The position numbers were made by a program, and so were the translations under genes. The notes under the pieces are model-generated. The model searched no databases. It saw only the letters and a list, made by a program, of their open reading frames with translations, and was not told the DNA's origin. This document shows, one piece after another, positions 29,450 to 35,238 of a stretch of DNA of 35,238 nucleotides. Source of the stretch: a virus; the IMG/VR virus record IMGVR_UViG_3300032160_000027, positions 1 to 35,238 of that record; one strand, given 5' to 3'. Each line of letters starts with the position of its first letter. The stretch's first letter is position 1.

Positions 29450-29822
29450 ACGCCGAGCCGTCGCCATGGGCCTGGTGGCGGGCAAAAGGACCAAAACCAT
29501 CGCCAAAGAGGCCGGCTGCTCGAAGCGCCATGTCGAGCGCTTGGCGGCCGAGCCCGAGACGCAATTTCTGATCACCGAGGCGATGCGGCCCCACCGCAAG
29601 AAGCTGGAAAAGCTGGCGACAAAAGCCATAGCGGCCGTGGAAAAGGCACTGGGGGCGAAGAAGAAAAGTGACGTGGATCATTTCATCAGGTTGCGAGCGG
29701 TAGAACGATTCGGCGACTTAGCGGAGATGGCGCAAGGCACCGAAGAGCCTGAAGCCACCGACGAGATCCACATGACCTGGGAGGCTTTCCAAAAAATGTA
29801 CGAAGCGCGAGGCAAGAAATGA
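29415..29822 (+). CDS. terS: Terminase small subunit-like protein
   Basis: 135 residues from ATG 29415; upstream frame is a shadow. The N-terminal helix-turn-helix (GKRTKTIAKEAGCSKRHVER) is followed by helices LITEAMRPHRKKLEKLATKA and AAVEKALGAKKKSDVDHFIR, the layout of small terminase proteins: DNA-recognition head then oligomerisation helices. It lies about 1.3 kb upstream of the large subunit. It would recognise the packaging site and deliver DNA to the large subunit. Assignment by architecture and position; sequence identity to known TerS not testable here. Confidence 0.7.
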   Translation: MPSGTKAEKESKRRAVAMGLVAGKRTKTIAKEAGCSKRHVERLAAEPETQFLITEAMRPHRKKLEKLATKAIAAVEKALGAKKKSDVDHFIRLRAVERFGDLAEMAQGTEEPEATDEIHMTWEAFQKMYEARGKK

Positions 29823-29995
29823 AACCCTGCACTCTCTGCGGCCGACGCCATCCACGGGAACAGGATCACTACCTGGCGCCGCTGGTGTACCCGGCAGACT
29901 GCGATTTCTGCGAAGGTGGCCCAGCCGTTGGTGAGCTATGCGGGCTCGCCATCTGCCGGAGCTGCTTCAACCTGGCGCACGGGGGCGGAGAATGA
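29819..29995 (+). CDS. Small zinc-finger protein (58 residues)
   Basis: ATG 29819 (ATGA overlap). The pattern is MKPCTLCGRR (C4, C7), ADCDFCEGG (C28, C31), ELCGLAICRSCFNLAHGG (C41, C46, C49), seven cysteines that can bind two zinc ions. It overlaps the next gene by 4 bp. The codon bias matches its neighbours. Possibly a nucleic-acid or sigma-factor partner; unknown. Confidence 0.65.
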   Translation: MKPCTLCGRRHPREQDHYLAPLVYPADCDFCEGGPAVGELCGLAICRSCFNLAHGGGE

Positions 29996-30390
29996 CGGAA
30001 ACACTGCTGCTCGACGCCGGCTTGGGTTGCTTCGGGCTGGCATTCATCATCATCATCGTTGCAACCATCGCCTGTAAGAAGCTCTATCCCAAAGCCCCTC
30101 CCAAGCCCCAGCCCATCGAAACCGAGCAACCGTGGACGCTCCTACCCCGCTACCGCTGCCACAAGGAGGTGTGGGCGCTGAAGATCAAGCGCGTGCACCC
30201 CGTGACTGGCGGCGGCGGCGGGGCCGTCCTCATCCCTGAAGAGCAGAAGGTGAAATGCTTCCGCGTGGGAACGGAGTATCTGCTGAGGCACAAGCCGTAC
30301 CCCGGCGGGTACTTCGTCTGCTACGAGGACGGCTACCAGTCCTTCAGCCCGGCAAAGGCCTTCGAGGCGGGCTACACGCCGATACCCTGA
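29992..30390 (+). CDS. Single-pass membrane protein with conserved phage domain
   Basis: 132 residues from ATG 29992 (ATGA overlap). One strong membrane helix, GLGCFGLAFIIIIVATIACK (residues ~10-29), is followed by a Pro/Lys linker and a soluble domain: YRCHKEVWALKIKRVHP, then YFVCYEDGYQSFSPAKAFEA and GYTP. Similar CHKEVWALKI...YEDGY.SFSP sequences occur in unrelated phages as a short domain of unknown function. The membrane anchor here is notable. It precedes the sigma factor with ATGA coupling. Confidence 0.72.
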   Translation: MTETLLLDAGLGCFGLAFIIIIVATIACKKLYPKAPPKPQPIETEQPWTLLPRYRCHKEVWALKIKRVHPVTGGGGGAVLIPEEQKVKCFRVGTEYLLRHKPYPGGYFVCYEDGYQSFSPAKAFEAGYTPIP

Positions 30391-31088
30391 TGTCCGTCAT
30401 CCGCCTCAGCACGCAACAATGGAGCGCTTACCTCGCGGACCTGCGAGGAAACGCGCAGCTCATGGCCTGCGAGCTGCGGCGCCGGCGGCAAGCCAAAGCC
30501 CGAAACAGAGCGGCCCAGCTCGCCGAAGCAAACCTTCCCTTGGTCCAGAAGCTCGCCAGGGCGATGTGGCGTAAGTACTCGCGGCACGGGCAAAACGGCT
30601 TCGTCTCGCACTTACTGATCGAGGATTTCGTGGGCTACGGCTGCGTGGGATTGATGCAGGCGATCCACCGATTCGCCCCGGCGGCGCCGATGGAAGACTT
30701 CCCGCGCTATGCCTTACGGCGGATACGGGGGGCGATCATCGACGCCCACCGCCGAGGGCAATACCGGGATCAGTGCATGCTCTCAATTGACGCCTGTACG
30801 CCCATCTCGAAGGACGGAGAAGAGGATCAGGTCTACCCGGAGCGCGTTCCGGTCGATATTTCGCCCCTTCCCGACGCGCTGGCCGGCTCGCGCGAGCAGC
30901 TCCGCCGGTTGCAGCAAGCCATCCACCGATTGCTCCCCGAGGATCAGCAGCAAGTCATCCTGGCAGCCTTGGCAGGCCGACCCTTGCAAGAGACGGCCGA
31001 GGAGTGCGGTAGATCCGTGCACTGGGCGCGGAAGAAGCTGGCGCTGGCCAAGAACCGGCTGAGTCACGAATTTCAAAGGGCGGCATGA
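30390..31088 (+). CDS. Phage-encoded sigma-70-family factor
   Basis: 232 residues from ATG 30390 (ATGA overlap). Region 2 spans about 49-124: LPLVQKLARAMWRKYS, LLIEDFVGYGCVGLMQAIHR (region 2.2-like), RYALRRIRGAIIDAHRRGQY (region 2.3-2.4). Region 4 spans about 170-225: LLPEDQQQVILAALAGRPLQ and ETAEECGRSVHWARKKLALA (helix-turn-helix). Region 1.1 is absent and region 3 is short, as in FliA/WhiG-type factors. Encoded directly before the large terminase and portal, it probably redirects host RNA polymerase to late promoters. Confidence in family is high; targets unknown. Confidence 0.87.
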   Translation: MSVIRLSTQQWSAYLADLRGNAQLMACELRRRRQAKARNRAAQLAEANLPLVQKLARAMWRKYSRHGQNGFVSHLLIEDFVGYGCVGLMQAIHRFAPAAPMEDFPRYALRRIRGAIIDAHRRGQYRDQCMLSIDACTPISKDGEEDQVYPERVPVDISPLPDALAGSREQLRRLQQAIHRLLPEDQQQVILAALAGRPLQETAEECGRSVHWARKKLALAKNRLSHEFQRAA

Positions 31089-32818
31089 CCGCGGACCAAA
31101 TCGCCCACGGCTTCGAGGATCACGCCACCTTCTGCCGCGAATCCCTCCTGGTTGAGGCGGAAGACAAGCGCCTGGGCGAAGTGCCCATGATCCTGGGCCC
31201 GGGCCAGGTCAAATTAGACGAAGCCATTCAGAGGCAAAGAGAGCTGCAGCTCCCCGTCCGCATCCTGTATTTGAAATCCCGCCGCGTGCAGGCCTCGACC
31301 GGAACGGCCGCGGAGTTCTTTCACGACACCATCGCCAACCCAGGAGTAAGATCCCTGGTCCTGGGCCACCAGGAGGACTCGACCCGCACGCTGTTCAACA
31401 TGTACAAGCGCTTCCACCTGCGCTACCAGCCCTTTGGAGGCGTCATCACCCTGCCGCAACTGATCGATTCGCGGGGCCTGCCCTTGCACACGCCGCTCTC
31501 CGACCGCTTGCAGTACGCCAACCATTCCGAGATCGTCTGCCACACCGCCGGCAGCGTGACTTACGGCCGCAGCGAGCGCTTCACCAACGTGCACTTCTCC
31601 GAATTCCCCTACTACCAGAATTCGGCCGAGATCCGCACGGCGGTGATGTCGGCAGTCCCGAAGCTCCCGGAGACGTGCGTGGTGATCGAAGGCACCGCGG
31701 CGACGGTAGGCGACGAGTTCCATGCCATGTGCACCGAAGCCCAGGCGGGCCGATCCGACTGGATCTTCCTCTTCATGGCCTGGCAGGAACACCCCGGCAA
31801 CCGCATGCCGCTGGTGATTTCTCTCGAGCAGTTCATGCACCAGCTCTCGAGGGAGGACCGGGACACCTACGAGCGCTTGGGTTTACGCCCGGAGCAGATG
31901 CACTGGTACCTCTACACCCTGCGCAACGACTGCAACAACGACCGCCAGAAGATGCGCCGGGAGCATCCGTGCAGCCCCGAAGAGGCTTTCACCGCCAGCT
32001 CGCGGAATCGGTTCAGCGTGCCCCACATCATGCGCATGCCCGTGCAGCGCAACGCCATGACGGGGGAGGTGGAGACGCGCCTGGTGGGCGACGAAGAGCG
32101 CCTGGTGTGGATCCCCAACGATTCGGGCTGCGTCAAGATGTACCGGCGTCCGGAACGCGGCCGCGTCTACGCCGCGGGGGCGGATTGCAGCCAGGGCATC
32201 GACGCCGCCGAGGGCGGCAGCCCCGACCCGGATTACTGGACCACGCAGATTTTCGACCGCGACACCGCCGAGCAGTGCGCCGTGGCCAGAGCCAGGAAGA
32301 TGCCCGGCGAATCGGGACGCTACCTCGCCAAGCTGCTGCGCTTCTACAACAACGCCCAGTGCGCCGGAGAGAGAAATCCAGGAGGCGGGGGCATCGCCAT
32401 GCTGGAGGCGGTCCTGAATTCCGACTATCCGGCGTCGTACCTCTATCACGACGTCCTGAACCCCGACGAGGACCCGCAGGTCCGGGGAACACGGCTGGGC
32501 TGGTCCACGAGCGGAGCTTCCCGGCCTCTGCTGATCTCTTACCTCGACGACGCCATCCGCGAGGAGGCGATTATCGTCCACGACCCGCAGACCCAGGCCG
32601 AGCTGCTGACCTTCGTCTATTGGCCGGATGGGAAGGCGCGCGCCCAGAAGCGCTGCCACGACGACCTGGTGATCGCCCTGGCCCTGGTGCTGATCGTGAT
32701 CCTGCGCATGCCGCGGCCGAAACCGCCGGGAACGACGACGATGCCGGCGCCCATGGTCCGCAAGTACGGCCAGAGTGTCGAATCACAGAGCAGAGGACGC
32801 CTGGTGCGCCTGCGCTAA
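31085..32818 (+). CDS. terL: Terminase large subunit
   Basis: 577 residues from ATG 31085 (ATGA overlap). The ATPase half has a divergent Walker A-like segment KSRRVQASTGTA (64-75) and a Walker B-like NVHFSEF (168-174), with the catalytic Glu preceded by Ser instead of Asp. The nuclease half has GADCSQGID (365-373) and KRCHDDLVIALAL near the C-terminus, typical of the RNase H-fold nuclease of terminases. It would translocate and cut DNA at the portal. The next gene starts in the overlap with its stop (TAATG). Function clear; phosphate-binding residues are unusual. Confidence 0.9.
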   Translation: MTADQIAHGFEDHATFCRESLLVEAEDKRLGEVPMILGPGQVKLDEAIQRQRELQLPVRILYLKSRRVQASTGTAAEFFHDTIANPGVRSLVLGHQEDSTRTLFNMYKRFHLRYQPFGGVITLPQLIDSRGLPLHTPLSDRLQYANHSEIVCHTAGSVTYGRSERFTNVHFSEFPYYQNSAEIRTAVMSAVPKLPETCVVIEGTAATVGDEFHAMCTEAQAGRSDWIFLFMAWQEHPGNRMPLVISLEQFMHQLSREDRDTYERLGLRPEQMHWYLYTLRNDCNNDRQKMRREHPCSPEEAFTASSRNRFSVPHIMRMPVQRNAMTGEVETRLVGDEERLVWIPNDSGCVKMYRRPERGRVYAAGADCSQGIDAAEGGSPDPDYWTTQIFDRDTAEQCAVARARKMPGESGRYLAKLLRFYNNAQCAGERNPGGGGIAMLEAVLNSDYPASYLYHDVLNPDEDPQVRGTRLGWSTSGASRPLLISYLDDAIREEAIIVHDPQTQAELLTFVYWPDGKARAQKRCHDDLVIALALVLIVILRMPRPKPPGTTTMPAPMVRKYGQSVESQSRGRLVRLR

Positions 32819-33048
32819 TGCAACGAGAGCCCATCTATCAATCGGCCTGCCGCGAGCCCGACGCCATGCGCGAGCAGTTCGAGTACTTGATGGAGCATCA
32901 CGAGGAAGCCGTCACCAATCCGGCGAGCTGCTGCCTGGGGCGGGGCCTGATCTGCGGCGACTGCGCCCGCTTCGAGCGCCTGGCGCGGCATCTGCTGGCG
33001 CCGTTCGAGCGCCAAGTGCGGACCAAAGCCCGAGGTGCCGGAGCGTAG
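32818..33048 (+). CDS. Small Cys-containing protein between terminase and portal (76 residues)
   Basis: ATG 32818 shares a base with the terminase stop. It begins MQREPIYQSACREPDAMREQ, has a helix (FEYLMEHHEEAVTN), then SCCLGRGLICGDCARFERLA, a compact CC...CxxC site, and a basic helix (RHLLAPFERQVRTKAR). It abuts the portal gene. Probably a zinc-binding accessory; unknown. Confidence 0.65.
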   Translation: MQREPIYQSACREPDAMREQFEYLMEHHEEAVTNPASCCLGRGLICGDCARFERLARHLLAPFERQVRTKARGAGA

Positions 33049-35229
33049 ATGGAACAACAGGATTTCCAACTGAAGTGGCCCAAAGCCGAGCTGCAACGCA
33101 TCGGCAATCGCGTGCTGCAAGACTACCGCGCGGCGATCGGCGATCACAATCGTAGAATCAACCGCTGGCGGGATTACTACCGCCGGTGGAGAGCCATGGT
33201 CAACGATCCGGCTCAAGGGGAAGAGACCGCCTCGAATGTGCCGGTGCCCTACGTGAGGTGGAACATCCTCACGAAATGGGCCAAGGAAATGGACAGCTTG
33301 TTTGGCGACGATGCCGAAATCGTAGCTGTCCCGGTGGGCGCCAGCGATTATAAGAGGGACGCGAAGATCGGGAAGTATATGACCTGGCGCGTGTTCAACT
33401 CTATGAAGTTGACCAAGCGCTTCTGTGAGTTCATCTGCCGGAAACTGATCTTCGGCAGGTCCATCGCTTACGCCCCGTGGAAGCGCGACACCTTCGAGGT
33501 CCTGAATCCGAAAAACAACTACGAGCCCGAAGAAGTGGTGGATTACGAGGGGCCGGATTTCGACCCGATGTGGCCCGACGATTTCATCGTGCCCGTCGAG
33601 GAAGTTCGCAGCCTCCACGAATTCAGCTTCAACATCCGCAGGTACCGAGCGCGGCCCGACGACTTGTTGAAGGGCGAGAAGGAAGGCCGCTACCAGGGCA
33701 TTACCGAAAACTGGGAGCAGATCCTCAATCTGGCGCAAAGAGGAATGCAGCGCGCCTGGGAAGGCGAAGAGATCAAGCTGCAGAAAGACGAAGCCGAAGG
33801 GCTGCAATACACCCGCCCGCTTTCGAGCGGCGAGTGGGTGATCGTTCTCGAATGGTACGGCCGCTGGAGACCCTTGAAGAAAGGCCCAAGGGGCGGAATG
33901 CCCGACGCCTCCGAGTGGGACACCAAAAAGCGCGAGATGAGCCAACGCGAATTCGTGGTGCGCTACATCCTCGACCTCAACCTGGTGATCGGCTGCCAGG
34001 ACTTGCAAGAGCTGTACCCTACGCAGAAAAACAGAAGGCCCTTCGTCGAGTCGGCCATGATGGCGGACGGCACTTACTGGTCTCCCGGAATGGCCGAGAT
34101 GCTGGTGGATCTCGAAGACGAGCTCCGCGTGAATCACGATCAGGCCGCCGAGGCCGGCCAGCTCGCCATGAGCCCGCCGCTAGGATACCGGCCGGCGTCG
34201 GGCATGAATCCCGACACTTTCCATATCGAGCCCGGCCTGGCCATCCCGCTCGACAATCCGCAGACGGACATCTTTCAGCTCAAAATCACCGCCGACATGA
34301 AGGTCGCGGACTGGATTCAGCAGTGTGTGCTGGCCTACGGCGAAAAGTTGACCGGGCAAGGCGACTTACAGATGGGGCGGCAGAGTGACCGGCCCAATGC
34401 TCCGCGCACCGTGGGGCAGACCACGGCGCTATTGGAAGAGGGCAACGTCCGGATCTCGCTCGACTACAAAGTCTTGCGCGAAGACATGGCCGCAGTCCTG
34501 GCGCACTTCTGGGGCCTGGAGTACATGTTCTCGCCGGAGGAAACTTTCTTCCGGGTGACCGAAGAGGACGCCGAGGGGCTCTTCGAGGTCAACAACGGAG
34601 CGTCGATGCTGACCATCGACGACCGCGACGGAAGGTACGACTTCCGATTGCAGTTCGCCAACAGCGTTTACAGCCGCGAGGCCAAAAAAGAGAAGACGCT
34701 CGCGCGCTACCAGCTCGACCTGCAGAACCCCCTGATTGTCAACAACCCCGTGGCGCTGTGGGAGGTGACGCGGGAAGCCCACGACGCCCTGGACGATCCG
34801 AATTTCGATCAGATGGTGCCCAAGCCGGCGGCGCCGGATCTGCCGGTGGACCCCAAGACCGAGTGGGTCAACCTGCTCCACGGCGAAGAGATCCACGTCA
34901 ACCCGCAGGATAACGACCTGCTGCACATGACCCGGCACATGAAGGACTTGCAGCGGGCCGAGCAAGATCCGGAGCACGCCGAACCGGACGCAAAGATGAA
35001 GCTCGTCCTGCACTACCGCGACCACATGCTCCAGATCAAGCAGAAACGGATTCAGCAGGCCGTTATGGAGCAAGCCGTACAGGCCGCGGCGCAGTTGATG
35101 GGAGGCGGCCATCCTCTCCAAATGCCCAATGGCCTCTTCGGCGGACTGCCGTCGCTGCCCCCTGGCGATCGCGCGGCGGAAGGCCCTTTCCCGTTCAGCC
35201 CCCATCCGGAGGTCCAGCATGAGCAGTGA
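33049..35229 (+). CDS. Portal protein
   Basis: 726 residues, the size of P22-type portals. Start ATG 33049 directly follows the previous stop. Characteristic features: N-terminal helices with aromatic/basic residues (INRWRDYYRRWRAMVND), SNVPVPYVRWNILTKWAKEM, the DFIVPVEEVRSLHEFSFNIR clamp-like region, YPTQKNRRPFV, MSPPLGYRPASGM, GRQSDRPNAPRTVGQTTALL and a long C-terminal helical barrel-like tail (YRDHMLQIKQKRIQQAVMEQ). It would form the dodecameric entry ring for DNA. Next to the large terminase as expected. Confidence 0.88.
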   Translation: MEQQDFQLKWPKAELQRIGNRVLQDYRAAIGDHNRRINRWRDYYRRWRAMVNDPAQGEETASNVPVPYVRWNILTKWAKEMDSLFGDDAEIVAVPVGASDYKRDAKIGKYMTWRVFNSMKLTKRFCEFICRKLIFGRSIAYAPWKRDTFEVLNPKNNYEPEEVVDYEGPDFDPMWPDDFIVPVEEVRSLHEFSFNIRRYRARPDDLLKGEKEGRYQGITENWEQILNLAQRGMQRAWEGEEIKLQKDEAEGLQYTRPLSSGEWVIVLEWYGRWRPLKKGPRGGMPDASEWDTKKREMSQREFVVRYILDLNLVIGCQDLQELYPTQKNRRPFVESAMMADGTYWSPGMAEMLVDLEDELRVNHDQAAEAGQLAMSPPLGYRPASGMNPDTFHIEPGLAIPLDNPQTDIFQLKITADMKVADWIQQCVLAYGEKLTGQGDLQMGRQSDRPNAPRTVGQTTALLEEGNVRISLDYKVLREDMAAVLAHFWGLEYMFSPEETFFRVTEEDAEGLFEVNNGASMLTIDDRDGRYDFRLQFANSVYSREAKKEKTLARYQLDLQNPLIVNNPVALWEVTREAHDALDDPNFDQMVPKPAAPDLPVDPKTEWVNLLHGEEIHVNPQDNDLLHMTRHMKDLQRAEQDPEHAEPDAKMKLVLHYRDHMLQIKQKRIQQAVMEQAVQAAAQLMGGGHPLQMPNGLFGGLPSLPPGDRAAEGPFPFSPHPEVQHEQ

Positions 35230-35238
35230 GGAGCAGCG
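35219..35238 (+). CDS. Start of next gene, cut by window end
   Basis: ATG 35219 overlaps the portal's 3' end and reads MSSEEQ before the window ends. In P22-like gene order the scaffold or head-assembly protein follows; identity cannot be judged from six residues. Confidence 0.4.

Noticed and set aside
31675-32817. Long alternative frame over the large terminase, upstream of the 76-residue gene
   Set aside because: Arg/Gly/Pro/His-rich shadow; only the part from ATG 32818 has gene-like sequence.
1-35238. tRNA genes, rRNA, CRISPR arrays, insertion sequences
   Set aside because: Looked for cloverleaf-like arms, repeat-spacer arrays and transposase motifs; none found by eye.

Overview
The window reads as most of the genome of a tailed, podovirus-like phage or prophage with high GC content and strongly GC-biased third codon positions. 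The landmarks are a small and a large terminase subunit, a portal of about P22 size, a beta-propeller-like head-closure/tail-hub protein, a tail-fibre-like protein, and a row of putative internal virion proteins that ends in a 1983-residue 'polyvalent' protein. The window opens inside or at the very start of the hub gene. It closes just after the portal. The scaffold, capsid and probably the lysis genes therefore lie outside it. The host cannot be fixed from this sequence. The tail-fibre gene begins with an alanine-rich signal peptide ending in AFAQ and carries a VFGRTGSVTAQSGDY motif; this and the GC-rich soil-type codon use make an Acidobacteriota-like host a guess only.

Layout. (1) 1-15.4 kb, plus strand: late structural genes, tightly packed, many with ATGA or near-ATGA overlaps. 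(2) 15.4-17.9 kb, minus strand: an early recombination module (HNH protein, conserved ssDNA-binding-like protein, Cas4/RecB-like nuclease with a cysteine cluster, conserved 100-residue protein), closed by an intrinsic terminator shared with the late operon. (3) 17.9-18.16 kb: a control region with three sigma70-type promoters. Each has an 18-bp palindromic operator (TAACNAAGCGCTTNGTTA) in or across its 17-bp spacer, and each places the start codon at the predicted transcription start. (4) 18.2-19.6 kb, plus strand: an unknown 209-residue protein, a small zinc protein and a serine recombinase with an inserted Cys/His module. (5) 19.6-26.9 kb, minus strand: a long chain of small, translationally coupled genes led by a putative replication initiator. 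It includes a second HNH nuclease, two paralogous helix-turn-helix proteins and several zinc-binding proteins. The last three genes of this block begin after a separate strong promoter. (6) 26.9-28.4 kb: a relic of a tyrosine recombinase, four 23-bp iterons beside an AT-rich tract (candidate origin), a G-quadruplex/hairpin leader, a ribbon-helix-helix-like protein and a LuxR-type regulator. (7) 28.4-35.2 kb, plus strand: small accessory genes, small terminase, zinc proteins, a phage sigma factor, large terminase and portal.

How it fits together (inference). One DNA-binding protein acting on the three operators would switch the leftward recombination operon and the rightward recombinase operon together, as in a temperate switch, although no classical CI-type repressor is visible. 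The iterons and the putative initiator would start replication. The sigma factor, encoded just ahead of the terminase, would turn on late genes. The internal virion proteins, including the giant protein with two ParB-like domains and a HEIGH metalloprotease, would travel in the particle and act on entry.

The observations most worth checking are two small genes embedded in another frame inside the giant gene, with strong ribosome-binding sites and correct codon bias; the triple operator with apparently leaderless mRNAs; the 23-bp iteron array; and the G-quadruplex/hairpin leader.
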